IMG/VR virus record: IMGVR_UViG_3300030450_000902
Span: 1-43,860 of that record
Length of the DNA: 43,860 bases
Direction: 5' to 3' (one strand)
Source: a virus
Below are positions 8,930 to 16,772 of the stretch, piece after piece (within the stretch, counting starts at the first letter, position 1; every line of letters begins with the position of its first letter). A program made the translations under genes and the position numbers. The notes beneath the pieces were generated by a model. It ran no database searches and was not told the origin of the DNA. It saw only the letters and a list, made by a program, of their open reading frames with translations.

Positions 8930-9601
8930 ATGGCAACATTAACACAACTAATAACTAGAACAGCAGATAGGCTATCAATGGTAGCTGGTACTGGTGTTCA
9001 AACTTATGCTGAAGATCGCATTGGTGAAATGATTCAACATAAGTTCGATGTCTTGTTTGATGAAGTGTTTTGGCCTCAATTTCTTTCTTGGGCAGAATTA
9101 ACACTAGATGGGACGCTTGGAGTTGTTACAACTGATCTCACCGACTTAGTTAAAAGATTCGAAGACATTAGAGTTATATATCCAGATAACTCTAATACTG
9201 CTTTAACTAAAGTATCACCATTAACAACTAATCCATTTACGTTGTCAGGAACAACACCTATACACTATGAAGCTTTAGGACCAGCAGCATCTAATAAAAC
9301 AACAAGAGTATTTAATGTGTGGCCTAAAGGATCTACTGGAAACATTATTTTACAGTATCGAACGAAGCCAGATACCTTTGTATCTACTGATGAAGTTGAT
9401 TTTGATGATCAAGCTTTAATACTTGGTGCTACATTTGACTACCTAGAAGATGATGGTACTAACCCTAATGCTACACAAAAGTTTCAGTTACTCTTTGAAG
9501 CTAGAGTAAAACAACTGAAGAACACATTTAATAGTTCACCTATCAGTCTTGATCCTGTAACAGCATTACCACAAACATTTAGCTTTGTAGAATTGCCATA
9601 A
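8930..9601 (+). CDS. Head-to-tail adaptor / tail tubular protein A-like
   Basis: A 223-residue protein between the head genes and the large 611-residue tail protein. Pattern and position match the connector proteins that follow portal and capsid genes in short-tailed phages (P22 gp4 or T7 gp11 type): an N-terminal helical part with a WPQF segment, a beta middle, and a C-terminal helix that ends in a short strand. There is no ribosome binding site before the ATG; the region upstream is the hairpin at 8878-8918. The family call is by synteny. Confidence 0.65.
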   Translation: MATLTQLITRTADRLSMVAGTGVQTYAEDRIGEMIQHKFDVLFDEVFWPQFLSWAELTLDGTLGVVTTDLTDLVKRFEDIRVIYPDNSNTALTKVSPLTTNPFTLSGTTPIHYEALGPAASNKTTRVFNVWPKGSTGNIILQYRTKPDTFVSTDEVDFDDQALILGATFDYLEDDGTNPNATQKFQLLFEARVKQLKNTFNSSPISLDPVTALPQTFSFVELP

Positions 9602-9604
9602 ATA

Positions 9605-11440
9605 ATGGTTGATACATTCCTATTCCCACAAGGTCCAAGAGGACAATCTGCACAAGTATCACGAAGTCGTGTACTACTTGATGCTACTATTCGTGACTTT
9701 AGTGGTGGATGGAATGTTGTTGATAATGACTTAAACCTTAGTACTAAGTTCTCTAAAACACTAGAAAACATGCAAAGAGGTATTGATGGTTCTAATTCTG
9801 TTAGACCCGGTACTGAATTGTTTGCTGATACTAGTGACTACTTAGATGAAATTATAAATTGTGAGTATTATAATAACTATATAGTGTGTGTAGGGGCTAA
9901 TGGAAAAATAGTAAGAGTAGATGGAACAGGAGATGTCAAACTTATCTGGGACGACAATATGGCTTCTTCTCTTAGTGGTTCTCCTTCTGGATGGTCTACT
10001 ACTGTCTTTGTATCTTTTGCTCAGTATAATGGTGATTTGATCCTTTGTAATGGAGTAAATAAGCCATTGATAATAAACACTTCTATGGATGTTTCTTATT
10101 TACAAGACTTAGCTGATTTGACAAATGCAAACACTCCCATCGCTCGTTTTGTTGTTGCTCATGGACGTTATCTTGTTATGGCTGGTAGTTTGGTTAGTGG
10201 AGAAGAAGATAGATTATTTATCTCTGCCACTGATGTTGGGGGTACTTGGGTTGGCGACTCTGATCCAAATGACGCTGTTAATGTTGACTTAGGATCTCGT
10301 GTTCCTAGTGGATCTAACGTAATAAAAGGTCTTGGTAGGTTTAGAGACAAGCTTGTTGTTATGTTTGAAAACGCTACTCTAGTTGGAGAGTTAGGAGGCT
10401 TTGTTAGTTCTGCTCACGTTCCGACATTTGATGATGCAATAGAAAATGTAGGAGCTATCTCTCATAGAATGATACAAACTGTGGGAGAAGATATGATCTT
10501 TGGAGACAGAGCTGGTATTACTAACATGAAAAGAGCATTGTTTACTGGTAATATACAAAGTGACAGAGCATCTCAACTAATTAATCCAGCTTATCTTGCT
10601 TCTTTAGCGAATGTTTCTGCTACAGCTTCACAAGAAGATCGTATTTGGTCGCTTTGGGATAGTCAGTCAAACAATTATATGTTGTTTGTTCCTAATTCTG
10701 ATGTTGCTACTGATACAACTGAAACTCGTTGTCTTGTATATAAGAAGAATGAATCACTAAAAATAGAGGCTTGGCAAGATTGGCGTAACTGGAATTTTAG
10801 ATCTGGTTGTCGTTCTGCATTAAAAAGAATTTTCTTAACAGAAGGTGCAGATGTCTTTATACTAGGAGAAGAATACGAAGGTGGTAAAAAGATATTTAAA
10901 GATTATCAAAAGCATCAAGAGATGTGGGCGGATGACACTTCTTGGACAGATTTTACTGGATGGAGTCCTGTAGCAGATGAAGCAGATAGTGGAATTCCTA
11001 TAAGATTTGTTTGGGAATTACCTTGGTCTGATAATAACCAAAGATTTATTACAAAGGCTTCTAGATACATAGACTTTGATACTCAAGGAGATAATCGTTT
11101 TAAAGCTGAAATGTTTACTGATAATAACTTTGTTAGTAAGACAGATTTAGGAGAAGATTGGCAAGAGGATTCTCTTAAATGGAGTGATGATCTTGGATGG
11201 GATGTAGATGTATATGATCCAGCCCTTCAAATGGTTTTTGAAGGAGGAGATGCTCCGGGATTTGGAGCAGATGAATTTGGAGATGATTATGGAGGTGGCA
11301 GACCAACAAGATTAGAAAAGTTGATAGCTTGGACTTCTAAGTATAAGATAGAGAAACTTAGAATGTCTGGAGAAGCTACTAAAGAACTTAAATTTATTTC
11401 AATTACTCTTGCGTACCAATCTGGATCATTAAGGAGATAA
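9605..11440 (+). CDS. Tail hub / stabilisation protein (tail tubular protein B-like)
   Basis: A 611-residue protein that starts 3 bases after the previous stop. The first part has the pattern seen in beta-propeller tail proteins of podoviruses: a short N-terminal arm, the segment RDFSGGWNVVDNDL near residue 29, then repeated strands with Trp and Asp turns. The C-terminal third is rich in Trp, Asp and Gly. Its place and size fit P22 gp10 or T7 gp12-like nozzle proteins that extend the portal-adaptor channel. Named by size, composition and order. Confidence 0.7.
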   Translation: MVDTFLFPQGPRGQSAQVSRSRVLLDATIRDFSGGWNVVDNDLNLSTKFSKTLENMQRGIDGSNSVRPGTELFADTSDYLDEIINCEYYNNYIVCVGANGKIVRVDGTGDVKLIWDDNMASSLSGSPSGWSTTVFVSFAQYNGDLILCNGVNKPLIINTSMDVSYLQDLADLTNANTPIARFVVAHGRYLVMAGSLVSGEEDRLFISATDVGGTWVGDSDPNDAVNVDLGSRVPSGSNVIKGLGRFRDKLVVMFENATLVGELGGFVSSAHVPTFDDAIENVGAISHRMIQTVGEDMIFGDRAGITNMKRALFTGNIQSDRASQLINPAYLASLANVSATASQEDRIWSLWDSQSNNYMLFVPNSDVATDTTETRCLVYKKNESLKIEAWQDWRNWNFRSGCRSALKRIFLTEGADVFILGEEYEGGKKIFKDYQKHQEMWADDTSWTDFTGWSPVADEADSGIPIRFVWELPWSDNNQRFITKASRYIDFDTQGDNRFKAEMFTDNNFVSKTDLGEDWQEDSLKWSDDLGWDVDVYDPALQMVFEGGDAPGFGADEFGDDYGGGRPTRLEKLIAWTSKYKIEKLRMSGEATKELKFISITLAYQSGSLRR

Positions 11441-11442
11441 TC

Positions 11443-11688
11443 ATGGCTAGTGCTGTTGACTCAACATTACCAGCAGATAACGTAAAGGCTAGTAAGGCCG
11501 ACTTCCGAGCACAATTTCTTATTATTAAGAATGAAATTAGTGCTTTGCAAAAGAGAACTGGAGTTGCAGGGGCGAAAGCCTTCTATGGTTTTGTAGATCA
11601 AACCGACCTTGCAGAAGCAGTTCGAAAACACCATACGAAACACTCAACTCTTCCAGCAGATCTTGCTTATGGTAGAGCAACTTTATAA
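11443..11688 (+). CDS. Small hypothetical virion-region protein
   Basis: An 81-residue protein with a GGAG site directly at the end of the previous gene. The N-terminal 40 residues (LPADNVKASKADFRAQFLII) look like the short helical start found in many phage fibre-associated proteins; the rest is Ala-rich and helical with a His/Lys patch. It may help attach fibres or be a small virion component. Function unknown. Confidence 0.65.
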   Translation: MASAVDSTLPADNVKASKADFRAQFLIIKNEISALQKRTGVAGAKAFYGFVDQTDLAEAVRKHHTKHSTLPADLAYGRATL

Positions 11689-11700
11689 GGAAAATATACT

Positions 11701-12102
11701 ATGTCTGACAAAATTGGCGTTCTTGGCGAGGCAACTACAGCTTCAGCAGCTACTACTACAGTATATACTTGTCCTTCAGCAAAAGCTGCAAAGGTTAAGA
11801 TTATGTGGTCGGGCTTGTCTCATGCTTCAACAGGAACAGGTGACTTAACTCTTACTGTTAATGGAATTAATGTTGCAACTGTTCTTAATATGACTGCTGC
11901 AAGATATGTACATTCTAATAGCACGTTGTTAGTTAATCCAGAAACTGCTGCAGCTCCTACAGGTGCTACGGCATTATTAACTGTTGCTCCAGCTCCTTTC
12001 GAGTATTACTTGACTGCTGGAGATACTGTTCAATACACGATTGCTACTCTTGCTATGCAAAGTATTAATGTACAAGTCGTAGGAACTGAAATAGACGTTT
12101 AG
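11701..12102 (+). CDS. Small beta-structured virion protein
   Basis: A 133-residue protein with alternating Thr/Ser/Val/Ala patterns that suggest an all-beta domain such as a jelly roll. It has a GGAA site and lies between the small helical protein and the fibre gene. It could be a fibre accessory or head-surface protein. No family recognised. Confidence 0.65.
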   Translation: MSDKIGVLGEATTASAATTTVYTCPSAKAAKVKIMWSGLSHASTGTGDLTLTVNGINVATVLNMTAARYVHSNSTLLVNPETAAAPTGATALLTVAPAPFEYYLTAGDTVQYTIATLAMQSINVQVVGTEIDV

Positions 12103-12110
12103 GAAGTAAA

Positions 12111-13547
12111 ATGGCTGCTACTAATACAACTGCAAGCTTTAACTTCAACTTAACTGATTTCGATAAGATTCCTTGGCATACAGAACAGCATAACAACTGG
12201 CACATAGTTGATGCTTTAATGGCTCGGTTCTTAGCCATTAGTAATGTTAAAGGCGTTTGGGAAAACGCTTTAGCTGTTGCTGTTGGCGAGAGATATATTG
12301 ATTCAGCTACAGATACTATATATGAAGTACTGGTTGCTCACACTACTCCAAGTACAGGAACGTTTTCAGCATCAAGAACTGCAAATACTACTTACTGGCA
12401 AAGTGTAACTGTCGATGTATCTGCAAAAGGTACTTATGCACAAGCAACTGTATATAGTCCTAATGACTTTGTACAAGATGGTGCTAGGTATGGCGTTGTC
12501 CTTGCTACTTATACATCTGATAATACACAATCTACTGCTGCATTATCTTATGATGCTGATGTTACTGCAGGAAATATAGTAACACTTATAGATGTTAGTG
12601 GCCTTATTGCTGCTACTCATGATACTACAACAGTAGCTACTGGTGGAACTCCAACAGCTACTTATGATGTTGCTACTGGTAAGTTTTCCTTTGGACTTGT
12701 TACTGGTGCTACAGGTGCAACAGGAGCTGCTGGATCAGATGGAGCTGATTATACTTCTGATGCAGAGTTAAATGCTATTGCTGGATTAACAAGTGCTGCA
12801 GATAAAGGTATAAGGTTTACTGGTAGTGGTACTGCAGAAGTATTTACTATTACTGATACAGCTCAATCTATCTTAGATGATACAAGTGTAACTGCTGTTG
12901 CTACGACAATTGGTCTAGGTACTGGAGATTCTCCGCAGTTTACAGGCATTGAGTTAGGTCATGCTAGTGATACAACATTAGCTAGATCAGCTAGTGGAGT
13001 AGTAACTATTGAAGGATCAGTTGTAAAAACAGCAGGGACTGAGACAATCTACGTTCCAGCAAGTGCAATGTATCCTTGTAGTACAAATGGTTGTGCAACT
13101 TTAGATCAGGTAGAGACAACAGCACAACAACCTGAGTTTAAAGTCTTAGACTTTGATAAAGATAGTGACGAGTTTGCCCAGTTTACAGTAGCTTTTCCGA
13201 AGAGTTGGAATGCTGGAACAGTTACATTTAGAGTGTTTTGGATTGGAATTGCAGCTACAACAGGAGTTGCATGGACGTTAGCTGGAAGAAGTGTTGCAGA
13301 CAACTCTGAAGCCATTGGAGCATTTGGAACAGCAGTTGTTATTCAAGATGACTCTCAAGGTGATGCTACAGAAGTTCTTGTTAGTGGTACAAGTGGTGCA
13401 GTAACAATTACTAACGCTGCAGCCGATTGTCTAACATTCTTTCAAGTGTCAAGAGATGTATCTGATGGTAATGATGATATGGCTGGTGATGCAAGGCTTG
13501 CTGGTATTCAACTGTTTTATACTACTAATGCTACGAATGATGCATAA
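12111..13547 (+). CDS. Tail fibre protein with collagen-like segment
   Basis: A 478-residue protein. The N-terminal 30 residues (SFNFNLTDFDKIPW) resemble attachment tips of podovirus fibres. Residues about 197-213 carry a short Gly-X-Y run (GATGATGAAGSDGAD), which usually forms a triple-helix linker. A Ser/Thr-rich repeat region follows (about 215-305), with TIGLGTGDSPQFTGIELG, the sort of sequence common in trimeric fibres. A globular C-terminal domain (about 330-478) probably contacts the host. An AGGAAG site precedes the ATG. Strong candidate for the main receptor-binding protein or its shaft. Confidence 0.8.
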   Translation: MAATNTTASFNFNLTDFDKIPWHTEQHNNWHIVDALMARFLAISNVKGVWENALAVAVGERYIDSATDTIYEVLVAHTTPSTGTFSASRTANTTYWQSVTVDVSAKGTYAQATVYSPNDFVQDGARYGVVLATYTSDNTQSTAALSYDADVTAGNIVTLIDVSGLIAATHDTTTVATGGTPTATYDVATGKFSFGLVTGATGATGAAGSDGADYTSDAELNAIAGLTSAADKGIRFTGSGTAEVFTITDTAQSILDDTSVTAVATTIGLGTGDSPQFTGIELGHASDTTLARSASGVVTIEGSVVKTAGTETIYVPASAMYPCSTNGCATLDQVETTAQQPEFKVLDFDKDSDEFAQFTVAFPKSWNAGTVTFRVFWIGIAATTGVAWTLAGRSVADNSEAIGAFGTAVVIQDDSQGDATEVLVSGTSGAVTITNAAADCLTFFQVSRDVSDGNDDMAGDARLAGIQLFYTTNATNDA

Positions 13548-13549
13548 AA

Positions 13550-13759
13550 ATGGCTAGTGCAGAAAAATCTCTTTATCAAATGCTATTCGAAAGGGAACTT
13601 GGGCAGCCACCAGAGATGATTAGACAACTCCCAAGAGTAGAATTAGATCCTAAAGCACATAAAACTTTTCAAGAAGGACTTAAAAATCGAGAACGTTTTC
13701 AACATCCTCAACATCCTGTAGATCCAAACTCTCTTATTCAATTACTAGGTAGGAGATAG
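13550..13759 (+). CDS. Small hypothetical protein between fibre genes
   Basis: A 69-residue protein rich in Gln, Pro, His and Arg, with no hydrophobic segment. It starts 2 bases after the fibre stop. The GGAG near its end serves as ribosome binding site for the next gene, so the two are translationally linked. It may be a fibre chaperone or a small structural piece; nothing in the sequence decides. Confidence 0.6.
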   Translation: MASAEKSLYQMLFERELGQPPEMIRQLPRVELDPKAHKTFQEGLKNRERFQHPQHPVDPNSLIQLLGRR

Positions 13760-13762
13760 CTA

Positions 13763-14470
13763 GTGAGTTTTGGTTATCAAGTTCTAGGCTTTGGAGCTTT
13801 CCCTAATAGAATAACACCATCTGCTACAGCAACGTTAGTAGTAACAGGAACAAATGTTAGTGGTGGTGGATCAACTCATACTTGGAGTTCGGCTGCACTG
13901 GGAACTTCAACAGCCGATAGAGTTATTATTGTTCTTACACAAATCAATAGTAACGCTGGAGGCATTTCAGGTTGTACTGTTACTGTTGCTGGAAACCAAA
14001 TGAACGTGATAGTAGAACAGATAAGTGTTGGTGGGGCAACTGAACAGATGGTAGGAATATACGCTTATGCTTTAGGGGCAGATTCTGGTAGTACAAGTGG
14101 CGACATTGTTGTTACTGCTGTTGATCAAACACATTACCAATCAGAGATATTCGTATACGATGTTAAAGGTATTGTTGCCACAAGTACAGCAACGTGTTCT
14201 GACTCAGATAGAACAACATCAAATGCTTTAACAGGAACTCTTTCTATTCCTGCTGGAGGCTTTGCATGTGGCGTATCAAGATTTGGTAATTCTCGAACAG
14301 CGACTTGGAGTGAGCCTTTTACGGAACGCCATGATGCAAGTCACACTGGAGCGTATTATGCTAGTATTGCAGATGCTATTGGATTGTTCGGTTCAGCCAC
14401 AGTTTCGGTAACTCCTTCCGGATCTGCTAATCCGTCATTCTTTTGTGCAGCAAGTTTTGCATTAGCATAG
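13763..14470 (+). CDS. Adhesin-like beta protein (second fibre or receptor-binding candidate)
   Basis: A 235-residue protein with GTG start preceded by GGAG. It is made almost wholly of alternating Ser/Thr/Gly/Val/Ala strands with few charged residues, as in concanavalin-like or jelly-roll surface domains. Cys residues near 73, 147, 172 and 230 are scattered. Its place after the fibre gene points to a fibre tip or host-surface binding subunit. The family is not recognised. Confidence 0.65.
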   Translation: MSFGYQVLGFGAFPNRITPSATATLVVTGTNVSGGGSTHTWSSAALGTSTADRVIIVLTQINSNAGGISGCTVTVAGNQMNVIVEQISVGGATEQMVGIYAYALGADSGSTSGDIVVTAVDQTHYQSEIFVYDVKGIVATSTATCSDSDRTTSNALTGTLSIPAGGFACGVSRFGNSRTATWSEPFTERHDASHTGAYYASIADAIGLFGSATVSVTPSGSANPSFFCAASFALA

Positions 14471-14482
14471 GAGGTAGGGAAT

Positions 14483-14530
14483 ATGTTATTTATACAAGCT
14501 CTTACTTTTTTTAACTTTAAATGGTGGTAG
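14483..14530 (+). CDS. 15-codon hydrophobic micro-ORF with strong ribosome binding site
   Basis: ATG at 14483 opens a frame of 15 codons ending TAG at 14528-14530; the product is MLFIQALTFFNFKWW. AGGAGG stands 8 bases before the ATG, one of the best such sites in the window. The next gene (ATG at 14539) has no ribosome binding site of its own. The micro-ORF may be a leader that couples translation to the next gene, or a tiny membrane-active peptide at the head of the lysis group. Confidence 0.5.
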   Translation: MLFIQALTFFNFKWW

Positions 14531-14538
14531 CGTGACAA

Positions 14539-15042
14539 ATGGTATTAGCAGAATTATCGCTTGCCATAGCAGCGGTTAAAGGAGTTGGTGAAGCAATAGA
14601 TGCAGCTAAGAGTATTGCAGAAGTTGCTGGACAATTAGATAAAGCTTTAAATCTTACAGATAAAGCAGAGAAAATAAGGCCAAAGGGTAAGACAGAAGTA
14701 CGAGTAAACAAGAAATTAGAGCAATTTGAAGACAATACAGACGGAGAATCAACTAACTTAGGGGCTATAATTCAGGAAGTTAGTGATGAGGAAAATTTAA
14801 AGAACGAACTTTATCGAATAGGTACAAAGCTAGATGTTAAGTTTGGTCCGGGAACATGGGATAAAATCAAAGAGATACGAAGAAAGAGACTAGAGAAACA
14901 AGAAAGACTAGAGTACGAAGCTGAACAAAGAGAGATAGCGAGGGCGTTAGCAAGAAAGAAGTTTTGGCTAGAAGTATTAAAAGTAGTGGCATTAGTCGCA
15001 TCTATATCACTTTTTACTTATTGGTTATCGTTATATTACTGA
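14539..15042 (+). CDS. Helical protein with C-terminal membrane anchor
   Basis: A 167-residue protein. The N-terminal 50 residues are Ala-rich and helical, the middle is strongly charged (about 55-140, with a Lys/Arg/Glu-rich coiled-coil-like stretch), and residues about 146-165 form a transmembrane segment (VLKVVALVASISLFTYWLSL). It lacks a ribosome binding site and follows a 15-codon micro-ORF. Being first in a group with membrane proteins and the endopeptidase, it may work in lysis or at the cell envelope. Family not known to me. Confidence 0.65.
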   Translation: MVLAELSLAIAAVKGVGEAIDAAKSIAEVAGQLDKALNLTDKAEKIRPKGKTEVRVNKKLEQFEDNTDGESTNLGAIIQEVSDEENLKNELYRIGTKLDVKFGPGTWDKIKEIRRKRLEKQERLEYEAEQREIARALARKKFWLEVLKVVALVASISLFTYWLSLYY

Positions 15043-15051
15043 GGTGTTGAA

Positions 15052-15390
15052 ATGGAACTAACTGGAGCACATGCAATGCAAGCTTTAATGCTTGTTGGTA
15101 CAATTGCTGGAGGATATGCTGTAGTTAAGAGCCAATTAGCAAGAGTTATTCAAGACTTAGCTAAGATTAACGATGAGTTAGAGTCAGTTAATAAGAGATT
15201 AGATGCTGCTGAAAGTTCTACAGCAGTGTTTCAACACCAAATAACTGTGTTAGGACATATACTAAGTCCAGCAACATTGGAAAAGCGTCATAGAGAACTA
15301 GCTGATATACTGGCAAGAATTAAAGTAAATGAAGATCGTATTAATACTATTAGTGATATGCATAATCACACACATCCAAAGGTTGATTAA
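15052..15390 (+). CDS. Membrane-anchored coiled-coil protein (spanin- or holin-associated candidate)
   Basis: A 112-residue protein. A hydrophobic N-terminal segment (about 8-27, HAMQALMLVGTIAGGYAVV) is followed by a coiled-coil-like stretch (about 30-60) and a His-rich end. This N-in anchor with a long periplasmic helix resembles inner-membrane spanins, but no lipoprotein partner is seen. Its stop overlaps the start of the endopeptidase gene (TAATG), so the two are translationally linked. Spanin is a weak guess; membrane protein of the lysis group is safer. Confidence 0.6.
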   Translation: MELTGAHAMQALMLVGTIAGGYAVVKSQLARVIQDLAKINDELESVNKRLDAAESSTAVFQHQITVLGHILSPATLEKRHRELADILARIKVNEDRINTISDMHNHTHPKVD

Positions 15391-15797
15391 TGTTTAAAGT
15401 GTATGATCATTGGAAAGAAGTTCCTAATTCTTGGGCAGCATGGTCTTGGAAGTACTTTCAACCTAAAGAGTTAGCTTGTAAAGGAACAGGAAAGCTGAAG
15501 ATATCTGTTGACTTACTTGATAGTTTAGAAGCTTTACGTTCTAAGTATGCATCTTCTCTTTTAGTGTTAAGTGCATTTAGATCTAAGTATCATAATGCCA
15601 AAGTAGGTGGAGCTGTATTCAGTCGCCATCTAGTTGGTGATGCTTGTGATATCTCTATTGTTAATAGAGACAAACTTCTTATAGAGAAGTTAGCTAAAGA
15701 GTTTGGATTTACAGGAATTGGTTATTATAAGACATTTATTCATATAGATAGAAGACCAAAGAAAGCCCGATGGGGTAGGGAGAAATGGAATGTTTGA
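15390..15797 (+). CDS. Endolysin, peptidase M15-like (cell-wall endopeptidase)
   Basis: A 135-residue single-domain protein. It has the M15/VanY-like pattern: FQPKELACKGTG near residue 23, SAFRSKYHN near 61, then GGAVFSRHLVGDACDI with His80 and Asp87, and FIHID with His118. These three would bind the catalytic zinc and Asp120 is the following acidic residue. The family cuts peptide bonds in the peptidoglycan stem. No signal peptide is seen, so it would need a holin; the neighbouring gene encodes one. Length fits phage M15 endolysins. Confidence 0.85.
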   Translation: MFKVYDHWKEVPNSWAAWSWKYFQPKELACKGTGKLKISVDLLDSLEALRSKYASSLLVLSAFRSKYHNAKVGGAVFSRHLVGDACDISIVNRDKLLIEKLAKEFGFTGIGYYKTFIHIDRRPKKARWGREKWNV

Positions 15798-16245
15798 TTT
15801 GTTAGGTACTGTTTTAACTGGGGGAGCTACTGGAATAGTTGGTAGTGTCATTGGCAAATTGTTTGGCTTTGTTGACTATTGGGTTGAAGAAAAGAAAGCT
15901 GATAAAGAGCATGGACGAACGATTGAAATGCTTGAACTCCAAAATCAAATTGGCAAGGAAGAAAATGAACGTGAGATGGCAATGGCAGAAGCAAATGCTG
16001 ACGCAAATATGCGTATGGCATCCTACTCGCACGACTCAATGGCTGGTACAAGTAGTGTCTGGGTCGCTAATGTGTTACGTTTGGTGCGTCCTACTCTTAC
16101 TGTTGGTCTCATTATTCTAGTAGGAATTTTATATTTTGGGGCTGATATTGGAGGTAAAGCTACAATAGAAGCTAGTGTAGTTTATATGTGTTCGTCAGCC
16201 GTTCTATGGTGGTTTGGCGATAGAGCTATGAGGAGTAAGAAATGA
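15790..16245 (+). CDS. Holin-like membrane protein (three-segment type)
   Basis: A 151-residue protein overlapping the endolysin gene by 8 bases. It has a Gly-rich amphipathic N-terminal hydrophobic part (about 2-30), a charged middle (about 33-80), and two clear membrane segments near 98-118 (RPTLTVGLIILVGILYFGA) and 125-142 (ASVVYMCSSAVLWWF), with a basic C-terminal end. This order resembles the three-transmembrane holin family of gene transfer agents and marine phages. It would release the endolysin and set lysis timing. Confidence 0.7.
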   Translation: MFDLLGTVLTGGATGIVGSVIGKLFGFVDYWVEEKKADKEHGRTIEMLELQNQIGKEENEREMAMAEANADANMRMASYSHDSMAGTSSVWVANVLRLVRPTLTVGLIILVGILYFGADIGGKATIEASVVYMCSSAVLWWFGDRAMRSKK

Positions 16246-16355
16246 TAGCAATATTAAATAAGTTAGATGAAGTAAAGGCTTGGTGCAAAGAGCACTATAA
16301 ATGTACAGGAAGTGGTTTGATTGTTGGTTTTATTGTTGGTTATCTGTTAGGATAA
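16242..16355 (+). CDS. 37-residue membrane protein after the holin gene
   Basis: ATG at 16242 overlaps the TGA of the holin gene (ATGA), and TAA is at 16353-16355. The protein has a charged N-terminal half with two Cys (15 and 21) and a hydrophobic C-terminal end, SGLIVGFIVGYLLG, that would span the membrane. Too small for most gene finders, but the coupling and composition support it. It may be a second small holin or antiholin; unproven. Confidence 0.6.
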   Translation: MIAILNKLDEVKAWCKEHYKCTGSGLIVGFIVGYLLG

Positions 16356-16358
16356 GTC

Positions 16359-16772
16359 ATGGCAGAATTACCCCCCGAATTAGGTCCAATGCAACCTCCC
16401 ATGCAGGAGCAACCTTCTGATGGTTTTAGACAGCAGATTGGTCCATTAGCTGAAACAGGAGGACCAGTAGGAGCATTTATAAGTGAGTTATTAGGTATTG
16501 CTGATGACTTAGGATTTTTAGATGAAGCTTTTGGTCCAGAAACAATACAAGACCAAACTGACTTACAAGATGTTAATGCTGATCCAATGGAGTTTTTAAA
16601 CAAAGATCAGTTAACAACTCTTGTTAATTTGTTCTTAGCTATACCAGAGCCACAAAGATCTCAAATAGGTAATCAACTTAGAGATGAGTTGCCACCACAA
16701 GTAGCTTCTAGATTAGATGCTATTGTTAGATTTGTTCAAGGCAGAGATGCTCAGTTAGAGGTAGCAAGATAA
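16359..16772 (+). CDS. Hypothetical protein before the internal virion genes
   Basis: A 137-residue acidic protein with a Pro/Met/Gln-rich first 25 residues and a helical rest. AGGA precedes the ATG, and its stop overlaps the next start (TAATGG). Its place at the head of the four large internal-protein genes suggests a small internal or ejected virion protein. No family recognised. Confidence 0.65.
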   Translation: MAELPPELGPMQPPMQEQPSDGFRQQIGPLAETGGPVGAFISELLGIADDLGFLDEAFGPETIQDQTDLQDVNADPMEFLNKDQLTTLVNLFLAIPEPQRSQIGNQLRDELPPQVASRLDAIVRFVQGRDAQLEVAR

